From: JAAOZP01 sp964616835
GTDB lineage: Archaea > Thermoproteota > EX4484-205 > JAAOZP01
Direction: 5' to 3'
DNA length: 32,388 nt
Assembly: GCA_964616835.1 (NCBI GenBank)
Contig: CAZTSG010000011.1
Coordinates: forward strand, 1 to 32,388
The notes beneath the pieces are model-generated. The model searched no databases and was not told the origin of the DNA. It worked only from the letters and a program-made list of their open reading frames with translations. The position numbers were made by a program, and so were the translations under genes. Below, piece after piece: positions 20,865 through 29,129 of the stretch. Every line of letters begins with the position of its first letter. The first letter of the stretch is position 1.

Positions 20865-21428
20865 TCACTTAACATAGTTTATCACGTCCTTTCTTCTAGG
20901 CTTTGGAGGCGGGCTCTCATCCTTATACCCCAATGCTACAGTACATACATGCCTATAGCCATCCGGTATGTCCAGTTCTTTCCTAAGAGCCTCACCTTCT
21001 TTAGATTTGAAGAGGAACTCTGTGCTCGTCATTATATGCGAACCCAATCCCAAGGATTCTGCAGCTATCATCATGTTCTCCGCAGCGGCTGCACAATCTA
21101 TCTCGGCGAAGTTGGAAAAAGCCTGCTCGTCTGCAGTAATTACAACCACCACTGGAGCATTGCCGAAGACCGTGAAATCGGGCTCGCTCGCACGTTTGAC
21201 AAGGAAATCAACCCCCGAGTTCTTCATGTTCTTCCTCATAATGTTCTCCATCTTATTGATAACCTCCCTGTTTTGCACCACGGTGAAATGCCATTTCTGC
21301 TGATTTCTAGCGCTGGGAGCACATATAGCGCATTCAAGTATCTCCTGAAGAACATGATCCGGCACCGGGTCTGGCTTAAACCTCCTAATGCTTCTCCTAC
21401 TCTTAATAACCCTGATGGTTTCATTCAT
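20865..21428 (-). CDS. nitroreductase-family flavoprotein
   Basis: 187 residues from the ATG at 21428; an in-frame TTG at 21443 would add five. FMN-binding motifs are SRRSIRRFKPDPVPD near the N-terminus, APSARNQQKWHFTVV (about 37-51), AAAAENMMIAAESLGLGSH and VALGYKDESPPPKPRR at the C-terminus. The protein should be a homodimeric FMN enzyme that uses NAD(P)H to reduce an organic substrate. The family is too wide to name the substrate; physiological roles include quinone, enone or flavin reduction. TTTTTATT (about 21460-21467 on the minus strand) is a possible TATA box. It ends about 30 bases from tRNA-Leu. No operon partner is evident. Confidence 0.87.
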   Translation of the reverse strand: MNETIRVIKSRRSIRRFKPDPVPDHVLQEILECAICAPSARNQQKWHFTVVQNREVINKMENIMRKNMKNSGVDFLVKRASEPDFTVFGNAPVVVVITADEQAFSNFAEIDCAAAAENMMIAAESLGLGSHIMTSTEFLFKSKEGEALRKELDIPDGYRHVCTVALGYKDESPPPKPRRKDVINYVK

Positions 21429-21474
21429 ACAACATCTCTTCAATTTAAGCCAGTCTTCAATAAAAATCTTAACT

Positions 21475-21696
21475 ATGCTTCAGGCTATTCTTTTCGACCT
21501 ATGGCACGGCACATCATACATGCTGTCTTCACAACAATATTCGGCTTTACGCGTTAGTATATGTGAAGACGAAAAGGCTAATGCCCGTAATCGTAAGCCA
21601 TTGGCTTGGAGATGTCTTGGGCTTCTTTACGATGGCTTAAATCAATTAAATATTTCTATTGGAAGGATGGGTAATTATCCTGACTTAAGTTTATAA
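21475..21696 (+). pseudogene. possible remnant of a HAD-family hydrolase gene
   Basis: The spacer between the nitroreductase and the aldolase holds a 73-codon open frame beginning MLQAILFDLWHGTSYM. The first residues recall the start of archaeal HAD hydrolases (AVLFDLWNTL type), where the first Asp is the nucleophile. The rest (RVSICEDEKANARNRKPLAW and on) does not continue the HAD pattern. AATTTAAG (21442-21449) lies at a proper TATA distance. The spacer also contains the small inverted repeat AAGCC-ATT-GGCTT (21595-21607). It is best read as a gene fragment, or as a small unknown gene. Confidence 0.25.
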
Positions 21697-21719
21697 TCAG
21701 CCCCTCAAGAGATTTAGGC

Positions 21720-22370
21720 ATGCTGTTTCCAGAATTGAGGACTGAAATAGCTGAGACCTTCAGGCTACTCAACGAGACAAGCCTCACATTCGGTTTCTCT
21801 GGAAACATTAGCACTAGGGCTCCGGAGGAAGGACTCTTCATAATAACCCCTAGCGGCCTGAAGAAGGCTAGGCTAAACCCGGAGGACATGGTTGTAGTAG
21901 ACTCTAAGGGCAACGTAATAGAGGGTAGTAAGAAGCCATCGGTCGAAACCCCGATGCACCTCGCGATCTACGCAAACAGGAGGGATGTTAAGGCGATTAT
22001 TCACGCCCATCCTGTTTACTCGACAGTCTTCGCAGTTGTTGGAGTAGACATAATGCCAGTGACGGAGGAAATGATACTGTATACTGGTGGAGAGGTCAGG
22101 GTTGCTAAGTATGCTCTATTCGGAACACAGGAGCTCGCAAGAAACGTCCTTAGGGCATTGGGAGACAGGAGGGCTGTGCTCCTCAGGAACCATGGGATAG
22201 TGGCCTGTGGAAAAGACTTGGATGAGGCGATGGATGTCCTGTTTTGTGTTGAGAGAGAGGCTAAGATAATACTCCTCTCAAAACTCCTCGGGGAACCTAA
22301 GCCTCTTCCAAAGAAGACAATGGACTTAGAGAAGAAGCTGTATAAGGAAAAGACTGAAGGCGGCTCATGA
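21720..22370 (+). CDS. class II aldolase (fuculose-phosphate aldolase family)
   Basis: 216 residues. The family uses zinc to cleave ketose-1-phosphates to dihydroxyacetone phosphate and an aldehyde. The motifs are complete: GFSGNISTR (25-33), TPSGLKKARLNPEDM (43-57), catalytic Glu76 in PSVETPMH, zinc ligands His95 and His97 in IIHAHP, and His158 in LLRNHGIVACG. Members act on fuculose-1-P, ribulose-1-P, or on 5-deoxy-/methylthio-ribulose-1-phosphate in the DHAP shunt of nucleoside salvage. MtnA and an MTA-type phosphorylase in this window favour the last, an inference. AAGTTTATAA (21687-21696) is 25-33 bases before the ATG, so the transcript is leaderless. The aldo/keto reductase follows 88 bases on. 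Confidence 0.9.
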   Translation: MLFPELRTEIAETFRLLNETSLTFGFSGNISTRAPEEGLFIITPSGLKKARLNPEDMVVVDSKGNVIEGSKKPSVETPMHLAIYANRRDVKAIIHAHPVYSTVFAVVGVDIMPVTEEMILYTGGEVRVAKYALFGTQELARNVLRALGDRRAVLLRNHGIVACGKDLDEAMDVLFCVEREAKIILLSKLLGEPKPLPKKTMDLEKKLYKEKTEGGS

Positions 22371-22458
22371 TTTCTAGCAAATGTTAACTAAGTGGGAATC
22401 ACAATCGGGCTCAAAGCTTAATTTCTACTTTCCAGCCTCATAGCAGGGGTTACAGTGC

Positions 22459-23307
22459 ATGGAAAAACGCATACTTGGGAAGACTGGTGAGAGGCTATCC
22501 ATAATAGGCTTCGGAGGCATAATCGTTATGAACATGAGCCACTCTTCTGCAAGCAGCATAGTTGCTAAAGCAATTGAAAGAGGCATCAACTATTTCGATG
22601 TAGCGCCCAGCTACGGGAACTCTGAGGAAGTGCTTGGCCCTGCGCTTGAACCATACCGTGACATTGTTTTCTTGGCTTGTAAAACTGAGAAACGCACTAA
22701 AGAGGAAGCCACAGCTGCTCTAGAACGTTCTCTTAAACTCCTCAGGACCGATTACTTCGACCTCTACCAGCTTCACGCCGTGGATACTTTGAAGGATGTG
22801 GAGCAAGTCCTAGGTCCCGGGGGTGCTATCGAGGCCCTGCTTGAGGCTCGGGAACAGGGCCGCGTAAGATACATAGGTTTTACCTCTCACTCTGAGGAGG
22901 CTGCTCTAGCATTGCTCAACCGCTTCAACTTCGACACAATACTCTTCCCGTTCAACTGGGTTTCTTGGCATCAGGCAAACTTCGGCCCAAGAGTTTTAGA
23001 AAAAGCGGTTGAAAAAGGTGTTGGTATACTCGCAATCAAAGCTTTGGCTAAAAGAAAATGGAAGCCTGATGAGAGGAATAAGTACGAGTGGCCAAGATGG
23101 TACGCTACTGTGGAAAGCTTCGAGGAAGCATCTCTTGCCTTACGTTTCACCCTTTCACTTCCAGTGACCGCTGCAGTGAGTCCAAGCAGAGTCGAGCTCC
23201 TCTGGTGGGCATGCAATATCGCTGACCAGTTTAAGCCACTGTCAGAAGAGGAGGAGAATCAACTGGTTGAACGGAGTAAGGGGCTTGAACCCGTTTTCCC
23301 CCAATAG
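22459..23307 (+). CDS. aldo/keto reductase
   Basis: 282 residues of the NADPH-dependent TIM-barrel family. The catalytic tetrad is complete: Asp47 and Tyr52 (NYFDVAPSYGNSEEVLGPAL), Lys75 (FLACKTEKR) and His106 (LYQLHAV). IGFTSHS (about 138-144) is the usual strand-5 region. It should interconvert an aldehyde or ketone with an alcohol. It follows a class II aldolase whose product is an aldehyde, so detoxifying that aldehyde is an attractive but unproven role. The start is ATG at 22459 after CAGGGG; a TATA-like GCTTAATTT lies at about 22416-22424. The polymerase gene begins 58 bases after its stop. Confidence 0.9.
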   Translation: MEKRILGKTGERLSIIGFGGIIVMNMSHSSASSIVAKAIERGINYFDVAPSYGNSEEVLGPALEPYRDIVFLACKTEKRTKEEATAALERSLKLLRTDYFDLYQLHAVDTLKDVEQVLGPGGAIEALLEAREQGRVRYIGFTSHSEEAALALLNRFNFDTILFPFNWVSWHQANFGPRVLEKAVEKGVGILAIKALAKRKWKPDERNKYEWPRWYATVESFEEASLALRFTLSLPVTAAVSPSRVELLWWACNIADQFKPLSEEEENQLVERSKGLEPVFPQ

Positions 23308-23365
23308 GGGATTAGGTTTCTGGAAGGATCCTTCTGAAAAACAGGCTTTACAGTCGAGGGTTATC

Positions 23366-24448
23366 ATGCTGATTGACTTAGATTATTTCTTCGCCCAATG
23401 CGAAGAGGTTAGAAACCCCTCGTTGAAAAACAAGCCTGTGGTTGTATGCGTTTATTCCGGGAGAAGCGGAGAAAGCGGTGTTGTAAGCACTGCAAACTAT
23501 GAGGCGAGGAAATACGGTGTCAAAGCAGGTATCCCCATATCTGTGGCAAAAAAGAAGTTGGAGAACACGGAGGCCGTTTTTCTCCCTGTTGACCATGAGT
23601 ATTACAATGAGGTTTCAGATAATGTGATGAGGATCCTTAAGTATCACGCGGATGTCTTCGAGCAAGCGGGAATAGATGAAGCCTATCTGGATGTAAGCAA
23701 GAGAGTTGAAAAAGATTTCGATAAAGCTAGGGAGCTGGCTCAAAGAATAAAGGAGGATGTTAAGAACAGTCAGAAAATCACCTGCTCTATAGGCGTGGGA
23801 CCTAATAAGCTTGTGGCTAAGATCGCGGCTGATTTTCAAAAACCCGACGGTTTAACGGTGGTTAAGCCTGAAGAGGTTAAAGAATTCCTCTCTCCACTGC
23901 CTGTAAACAGGCTAACCGGGGTTGGGGTAAAAACAGAGAGCATAATGAGAAGCCTAGGCATTGAAACAATAGGGGACTTAGCAAAATATGATGTTCAAAG
24001 GCTTATCGAGCTTTTCGGAGTGAAGCTGGGCACCTATTTCTACAATGCTTCACGCGGAATAGATAACAGGCCTGTTCAAGGACGTGAGGAAGCTGCTTCT
24101 CTAAGCAGAATTTCAACCCTGAAGGAGGATACGCGTAGCCTAGAAGCAATCGTTAAAAAGATTAATGAGCTGAGCGAGGGAGTCTACGCTGAGCTCATTA
24201 GGCAAAAACTGCTTTTCAAACAAGTTGGAATAATCGCAGTCATGAAAGACCTCAGCGTCCGTAGCAGGTCAAGAACCCTTGAGAAGCACACGAACGATCT
24301 AGAAGTTCTCAGGAGTAATGTAAAGGAGCTTTTCGAAAAGCTTCTGAAAGAAACAGATCTCGCTGTCAGAAGAGTGGGCGTGAAGGTTTCAGGTTTAGCT
24401 AAAGATAGTCTTCAAAAACGATTGCTTAGTTTTGTAGAAGAAGCTTAA
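23366..24448 (+). CDS. dpo4: Y-family DNA polymerase IV (Dpo4/Dbh)
   Basis: 360 residues from the ATG at 23366, five bases after GAGGG. In-frame TTG codons at 23267 and 23285 would extend it into the reductase gene with no family match, so they are rejected. It is a translesion polymerase. Metal ligands are Asp4, Asp104 and Glu105 (IDLDYF and AGIDEAYLD). The steric gate is Phe9 where Sulfolobus Dpo4 has Tyr12. Other marks are CVYSGRSGESGVVSTANYEA (28-47), the CSIGVGPNKLVAKIAADFQK fingers/palm stretch, the helix-hairpin-helix GVGVKTESIMRSLGI and a little-finger domain. The C-terminus QKRLLSFV (350-357) resembles a PCNA-binding PIP box. Confidence 0.94.
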   Translation: MLIDLDYFFAQCEEVRNPSLKNKPVVVCVYSGRSGESGVVSTANYEARKYGVKAGIPISVAKKKLENTEAVFLPVDHEYYNEVSDNVMRILKYHADVFEQAGIDEAYLDVSKRVEKDFDKARELAQRIKEDVKNSQKITCSIGVGPNKLVAKIAADFQKPDGLTVVKPEEVKEFLSPLPVNRLTGVGVKTESIMRSLGIETIGDLAKYDVQRLIELFGVKLGTYFYNASRGIDNRPVQGREEAASLSRISTLKEDTRSLEAIVKKINELSEGVYAELIRQKLLFKQVGIIAVMKDLSVRSRSRTLEKHTNDLEVLRSNVKELFEKLLKETDLAVRRVGVKVSGLAKDSLQKRLLSFVEEA

Positions 24449-24518
24449 AACCTTCTCTTTATAGTAAACAGGTTAGTAACATAGAAATAAGTATTTAAAA
24501 AACTAATGTTTTTAGAGA

Positions 24519-24612
24519 TGCTCCGGGCGGGATTTGAACCCGCGACCCCCGGCTTTCTTCAACTATAGATGTTCGAAAGGCCGGTATGCTTACCGGGCTA
24601 CACCACCGGAGC
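24519..24612 (-). tRNA. tRNA-Glu (anticodon TTC) with intron
   Basis: On the minus strand the acceptor is GCTCCGG/CCGGAGC with discriminator A and no CCA. The D arm is GTGTAGCCCGGTAAGCAT, the T arm CGGGT/ATCCCG type with TTCAAAT. The anticodon stem is CCGGC/GCCGG, the loop CTTTCG-A with anticodon TTC at 24575-24577. A 19-base intron (24573-24555) interrupts the loop after position 37. CTTT of the loop can pair with GAAG near the 3' splice site, as in the archaeal bulge-helix-bulge motif. TTTATTTAC near 24648-24640 is a TATA box at the right distance. Confidence 0.95.
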
Positions 24613-24775
24613 GTTCTCCGTGGATTTTTACCTTGAGTGTAAATAAACTTTTTCTCTTGTTGCCGGGTTTAGCACTTTTTCGAGTTTTACTGGTGGCCAG
24701 CTTCGCTTTTCTCTTTTCTTTCTTATTAATTCTACTGCGAGATGTTTTCAATGAGTCTGCTAAACCTAAAACGTT

Positions 24776-27700
24776 TTACCTGCTTATTTTGATATAGATC
24801 TTCTCGCCTTCTACGTCGTACTCCCTGAGATCTTCTTTGTTCTCCGGGACCGTTGTATCCAGCTCCACTGACTTTGCCCTAACTAGGTTTGCAAGCTCGT
24901 CGAGCAATGGTTTTAGACGAGCATGCCCTTCTCGAGTTATGCCGTATACAGTGACCTTGCTCAGGATTTCAGTCGGGTTTAATCCAAGCTCCTTCCTGTA
25001 TGCTTGGATTCTTCTCGCTACGTCCCTCATATAGCCTTCCGCGATTAATTCTGGAGTCCTCTTCACGTCTAGGATTGCGAAACCAGGCTTATCAGAGACC
25101 ATTACGTGGTTCTCAGGAGCCTCGTATTCGAAAACTAGGTCCTCCATCAGTATTTCAAAGGTTTCTCCATCGATTTCCACAGCGAGCTTTCCCTCCTTAT
25201 CCATTGCCCTTCTAACTTCCGATGCCTTGCTCGCCACTAGCGAAGCTACCTTGCCAGCCTTATCCTTGAACTTAGGCCCTGCGGTAGAGTAGTTCAGCTT
25301 AACTATTGTTTTGACACCGGCTTCGTCGAGGCTCTTGTCTAGGATTACTTCCTTAACGTTAAGCATCTCCTTCAAAATGTCAAGCCTCTTGCTCACACTC
25401 TTAGAATAATCCTCCCGGAGTATTAGAACTATCTTGTTTAAGGGCCATCTTCTCTTCACCCCTGCCTTCATCCTGGTCCAGTTGCCTAGGCTTATTACTT
25501 CGTTTATCCTCTCAAAGTCTCTCTCAAGCTCCCCGTCTATTAGACTTTCGTCGGGAGTGGGCCATTCTTCGAAATTGATGGATTCCAGCGTTTTCTTGCT
25601 GAATTTTCTCGCAACCCCCTGGTAGAATGCTTCGGCCAGGAAGGGCGTCATAGGGTTCATGAGCCTGCCTACAGTGTATAGGGCGTGGAATAATACGGCG
25701 TATATCGTCATCCTCCGGTTGAGCTCCTCCGGTTCGTCGCTCCAAAGATCCTTCCTAACCATTGGAACGTATTGTCTGCTCAAGACTTCTATGAGGAATC
25801 TTTCAACAGCCCTTGCGGCCTCGTGGATCTTCATCGTGTTGAAGCCTTCGTTTACTGTTTTCACAAGGCTCTGGAGGCATGATAAGACCCATTTCTCAGG
25901 GTCCTTAACTTCGCCATTCTTAAGAGCCCACTGCAGGCTATACTTGTCATAGTCGAACCCGTCGTACTCAGCGTTCTGCCTCAGAAGCTTGCTGAGGTTG
26001 AAGAACGTGTTCAAAACCTGGTAGGGCCTCTCCATCATCTCGCTGAAGCTGAAGTTTATGTTCTCTATCGGATTAGTCTTCCAGAGAAGGTAGAATCTAC
26101 ATATGTCCGACGAATATTTTGTGACAACGTCCTCAGTATTTATAACGTTCCCCAAGCTCTTACTCATCTTATTGCCCTTCTCGTCGAGAACCTGGCCGTA
26201 GAAGAGGAAAGCCTTGTAAGGAGCCTCAGGCCTACCGGTCATTATAACGTTCTCCACGAGGAGTGTGAAGGCCCACCCCCTGGTCTGGTCTATCGACTCT
26301 ACGAGAAACTCCACGGGCACAAATTCTTTAAACTCCTCATCCGTGATGCTTGAATACGGAGCGGCGCCGCTATTATGCCAGGTGTCTAAGACGAATGGTA
26401 CCCTGTGCATAACGCCGCCGCATGAGCATCTTATCTTAATCTTGTCCATCCAGGGCTTGTGGAGCTCGAAGTCCTCGCCATCAGGCAGGCTTATTGCTCT
26501 CTCGACGATCTCCCTTCTCGACGTCAAGAGCTCCTCCTTACCACATTTCTCACATACGAATATCGGCATCGGCGTGCCCCAGACCCTTTCCCTCGAAATA
26601 CACCACGGCTTACCCTCCTTTATGAAAGAGAGGAACCTATTCTTAGGAGGATTGTAGAAGTATTCTACTTTTGAAGCCGCCTCCACAAGCTTGTCGACAA
26701 TCTTGTCAAGCCAGTAGAAGTATTCTGTTCTAGCAAGCCATATCAGCCTATGCTTAGAACGCCAGCATAAAGGATATTCATGTACTACCTTCTCAGACTT
26801 AACCAAGAACCCCTTCTTCTCGAGAAGGTCTAAGACGAGCTGGTCGGCGTCCCTCGCGAAAATCCCTTTGAAGAATCCTGCCTCCTCAGTGAACTTGGCT
26901 TCATCGTCGAAGGGAGAGAAAACAGGTATTTTAAGCGTCTGCGCCAATTCGAAGTCTTCTTCACCGTTGGCGGGAGCAATATGGACTATTCCCGTCCCCG
27001 TGGTAACATCAACAAAATCCGCAGTGACAATCCTGTGGACTCTACTATCCTGCTCCTCAAGCTTCCTCTGATACGGTACTTCTCCCATAAGCGGATACTC
27101 ATACTTCTTTCCCTCGAGCTCGATTCCTGTAAGAGTTTCTTCTACATCGTAATCAGAAATGTTCAATTTACTCATCAATGATTCCACAAGGTTCCTGACC
27201 ATTATCCACCTCTCGTTGCCAACCCTGACCCTAGCGTATTCAGCGTCAGGGTTTACGGCTAGAAGCTCGTCGGTGACTATTGTGAAAGGCATTGTCGTCC
27301 AAACCAGGGCATAGTCGCCGGTTTCAAGTCTTACTTTAAAGTAGACAGAGGGGTCTTCAACCATACTGTATTCCTGGCCGACTTCAGCATTGCTCAGCGA
27401 GGTCTGGCAGCTGGGACAGTAGGCTACAACCCTGTAGCCTTTTCCGAGAAGACCCTGCTCATAGGCCCTCTTAAGATATTTCCACTCCCTCTCAATATAC
27501 TCGTCCTTGTAGGTGAAGTACTCCTTATCGTAATCCATGAACATCCCAAACCTTCTGTCAACCCTCCTCCAGTCAGCGTGATACTTGTGAAGGATCTTCT
27601 TAATCTCCTCGATGAATTTCTCTTCGCCAAGCTTTTCGAGAGCCTCCTTCTTGTTTGAGAAGCCGAGCTCCTTCTCAGCCTCTATTTCAACCGGGAGGCC

Positions 27701-27985
27701 TTGACAATCCCAACCCGCCCTGAAAAGAACGTAGTAGCCCTGCATAGACTTCCACCTGTACCAGAGGTCTTTAATCGTCCTCCCCCACGTATGTCCTATG
27801 TGGGGTCGCCCGTTTAGCGTAGGAGGCCCTTCGATGTATCCAAGCTTCCCAATGTTCTTCTCAAGCCTTATTCTCCTCAGCTTCTCAGGAATCTTATTCT
27901 CCTCCCAGAACTCTATTACCGCGTTCTCTAAGGACTGCGGTTCATATTCGCCATCAAATAACCCTGCAAGCTTCTCCTGAAGCAT
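24776..27985 (-). CDS. ileS: isoleucyl-tRNA synthetase
   Basis: 1069 residues from the ATG at 27985, six bases after AAAGGTG. An in-frame ATG at 28042 would add 19 residues, but its first codons (GTTTTTAAAG) look like the TATA box of this gene. It is a class Ia enzyme that charges tRNA-Ile. Marks are GPPTLNGRPHIGHTWGR (HIGH at about 62-65), GWDCQGLPVEIEAEKELG, the CP1 editing-domain WTTMPFTIVTDELLAVN, WCISRERVWGTPMPIF, a zinc-binding CEKCGK and CSCGG, VLDTWHNSGAAPYSS and KMSKSLGN at about 607. The C-terminal part is the tRNA-binding helical region. The usual GWDxHG reads GWDCQG here. It converges on nothing: tRNA-Glu lies 163 bases downstream. Confidence 0.93.
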   Translation of the reverse strand: MLQEKLAGLFDGEYEPQSLENAVIEFWEENKIPEKLRRIRLEKNIGKLGYIEGPPTLNGRPHIGHTWGRTIKDLWYRWKSMQGYYVLFRAGWDCQGLPVEIEAEKELGFSNKKEALEKLGEEKFIEEIKKILHKYHADWRRVDRRFGMFMDYDKEYFTYKDEYIEREWKYLKRAYEQGLLGKGYRVVAYCPSCQTSLSNAEVGQEYSMVEDPSVYFKVRLETGDYALVWTTMPFTIVTDELLAVNPDAEYARVRVGNERWIMVRNLVESLMSKLNISDYDVEETLTGIELEGKKYEYPLMGEVPYQRKLEEQDSRVHRIVTADFVDVTTGTGIVHIAPANGEEDFELAQTLKIPVFSPFDDEAKFTEEAGFFKGIFARDADQLVLDLLEKKGFLVKSEKVVHEYPLCWRSKHRLIWLARTEYFYWLDKIVDKLVEAASKVEYFYNPPKNRFLSFIKEGKPWCISRERVWGTPMPIFVCEKCGKEELLTSRREIVERAISLPDGEDFELHKPWMDKIKIRCSCGGVMHRVPFVLDTWHNSGAAPYSSITDEEFKEFVPVEFLVESIDQTRGWAFTLLVENVIMTGRPEAPYKAFLFYGQVLDEKGNKMSKSLGNVINTEDVVTKYSSDICRFYLLWKTNPIENINFSFSEMMERPYQVLNTFFNLSKLLRQNAEYDGFDYDKYSLQWALKNGEVKDPEKWVLSCLQSLVKTVNEGFNTMKIHEAARAVERFLIEVLSRQYVPMVRKDLWSDEPEELNRRMTIYAVLFHALYTVGRLMNPMTPFLAEAFYQGVARKFSKKTLESINFEEWPTPDESLIDGELERDFERINEVISLGNWTRMKAGVKRRWPLNKIVLILREDYSKSVSKRLDILKEMLNVKEVILDKSLDEAGVKTIVKLNYSTAGPKFKDKAGKVASLVASKASEVRRAMDKEGKLAVEIDGETFEILMEDLVFEYEAPENHVMVSDKPGFAILDVKRTPELIAEGYMRDVARRIQAYRKELGLNPTEILSKVTVYGITREGHARLKPLLDELANLVRAKSVELDTTVPENKEDLREYDVEGEKIYIKISR

Positions 27986-28104
27986 CCTTAACACCTTTCT
28001 CCGGTGGAATAGTCTTTCCATAATACTCTTCTTTAAAAACATAATCTTTTCTAGCCCTTTCCGAAGAAAATTCTGATTTAATTTTGTGCAATAATCTTGT
28101 AGAG

Positions 28105-28240
28105 TTCAACGGATTGTTAGCATTACGCTCCCAGTCCCCCGCCTACTTTTGAGATTCCGAGGAGGTTGGTAAGCCGGCTTAAGAGGCTTGCCCCACTTGT
28201 TTTTAAACATCGATCCTTTAAGCCATAAAGGGCTTTTTAT
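28105..28240 (+). ncRNA. GC-rich structured island, candidate small RNA
   Basis: The spacer between ileS and the histone gene is AT-rich except for about 28125-28195. That part contains the palindrome TAAGCCGGCTTA (28170-28181) inside the longer hairpin GGTAAGCC...GGCTTGCC (28168-28192). It is followed by TTTTT (28200-28204) and by a second hairpin AAGCC-ATAAAG-GGCTT with a T-run (28220-28238), both terminator-like on the plus strand. TTTAATTTTG (about 28076-28085) could be its TATA box. A GC-rich island in an AT-rich spacer is a known sign of structured RNA in thermophiles. I recognise no family, and a 65-codon minus-strand frame here looks random. Confidence 0.3.
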
Positions 28241-28291
28241 AAGGTTTTTATCGTGTTTAGTCAATAATTCTAGCCATTTCTCATTGAAAAG

Positions 28292-28301
28292 ACTTATTAA
28301 C
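28292..28301 (+). promoter_or_regulatory. TATA box of the histone gene
   Basis: ACTTATTAAC behind GAAAAG is placed about 35 bases before the histone ATG (28333). A start near 28322 leaves a leader of about ten bases with GAGGGT as ribosome-binding site. Confidence 0.5.
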
Positions 28302-28332
28302 ATGCTAATCTGAACAAAAAGAGGGTAAAATC

Positions 28333-28563
28333 ATGTCAGAGGAACTGTCCTTAGCGGCCATGTACAGGATTCTCCGCAAATCAGGAGGGGAAAGGGTAAG
28401 CGAGGAGGCTGCTGAAGAACTGTCCAGAATACTGGAAGAAATCGGAGTGAGAATAGCTAGAGACGCAGCCCAACTGGCTGTATTCGCCAAGAGGAAGACG
28501 ATACGCGCTGAGGATGTTAGGATGGCTGCTAAAAGGTATATGGCTCAGGTTTCAGGAACTTAA
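28333..28563 (+). CDS. archaeal histone
   Basis: 76 residues with one histone fold: helix 1 (SLAAMYRILRKSG), helix 2 (SEEAAEELSRILEEIGVRIA) and helix 3 (RAEDVRMAAKRYMAQV). The RKTIRAEDV segment before helix 3 is the conserved L2 region. It wraps DNA as dimers that stack into hypernucleosomes. The N-terminus replaces the usual PIAPVGRI-like start with LSLAAMYRILRKSGGERVSE, and a short C-terminal end (SGT) is present. The presence of a histone narrows the host, since Sulfolobales and most Desulfurococcales lack one. It converges on archease with 21 bases between. Confidence 0.94.
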   Translation: MSEELSLAAMYRILRKSGGERVSEEAAEELSRILEEIGVRIARDAAQLAVFAKRKTIRAEDVRMAAKRYMAQVSGT

Positions 28564-28584
28564 ACAGGATAGCGTTTCAACAAG

Positions 28585-29022
28585 CTATATGTCTAGTAGG
28601 ACCTTAACCCTTGCTCTATCGGTAGATTCCTCTATCTCCATGTCGTGGAGTGTTACCGCCTTTACGTGCGTGCCGCTGGTATGGTATCCCTGCTTAAACT
28701 TCTCCCCCCTCATTACAGCCTTAAGAACATATTTGTCTCCTCTTCTTTCTATTTTAACGTCGAATTCTGAGAAAACCATTTGCTCAGCGTCAAGCCTTAT
28801 TAGTATTGCCTCCAACCATTTGTAGAGCAGCATTTGAACGTCTTCTGCTTCAACGCTTTCCTCAACTGTTTGCTCAGGCCTTACTAAGGAAACGTCGGTT
28901 ATTACGCCTGTTAAACCGAGTGCAGCGTTTTCAAAAGCCTCATTCAAGCTTCTCCCGTATGCCTGCACGTAAACGTCGGAAGTGTGTTCAGGATAATCGT
29001 ACTTACCGGGGCAGGGTTTCAC
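28585..29022 (-). CDS. archease (RtcB activator)
   Basis: 145 residues. Archease helps the tRNA ligase RtcB to be guanylylated, which in archaea joins tRNA exons after intron removal. Family marks are DYPEHTSDVYVQAYGRSLNE (about 9-28) with the metal-binding Asp/His, FENAALGLTGVITD, VQMLLYKWLEAILIRLDAEQ and the final SGTHVKAVTLHDMEI. The start is GTG at 29022; AGTTTTATTC about 25-35 bases upstream is the TATA box, so the transcript is leaderless. RtcB is not in the window, but two intron-bearing tRNA genes are, which gives the pathway substrates. Confidence 0.93.
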   Translation of the reverse strand: MKPCPGKYDYPEHTSDVYVQAYGRSLNEAFENAALGLTGVITDVSLVRPEQTVEESVEAEDVQMLLYKWLEAILIRLDAEQMVFSEFDVKIERRGDKYVLKAVMRGEKFKQGYHTSGTHVKAVTLHDMEIEESTDRARVKVLLDI

Positions 29023-29129
29023 GTTCAGGAACGAGAATGTTAAGAATAAAACTTTTTCCCCGTTTAAAACGTAGCTTGTAAAAAACTGTCTTTTAGAATA
29101 CGAAGCTCGTGGAAGGACTATTATTTATT

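Noticed and set aside
20847..21557. 236-codon plus-strand open frame across the nitroreductase
   Set aside because: It lies antisense to a clear nitroreductase gene with full FMN motifs, begins in tRNA-flanking sequence and shows no family features.
23267..23365. N-terminal extension of the Y-family polymerase from TTG codons
   Set aside because: The extension overlaps the reductase gene and has no match to the family; ATG at 23366 has a GAGGG at the right distance and begins at the first strand of the palm.
24534..24797. 87-codon plus-strand frame after dpo4
   Set aside because: Its first third is the antisense of tRNA-Glu and the rest is a hydrophobic reading of T-rich spacer. No ribosome-binding site or family match.
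27986..28042. 19-residue N-terminal extension of IleRS
   Set aside because: The ATG at 28042 lies in a TATA-like GTTTTTAAAG, while the ATG at 27985 has an AAAGGTG at six bases.
28106..28303. 65-codon minus-strand frame in the ileS-histone spacer
   Set aside because: No recognisable pattern, and it runs through the palindrome and terminator-like hairpins, which suggest RNA rather than protein.
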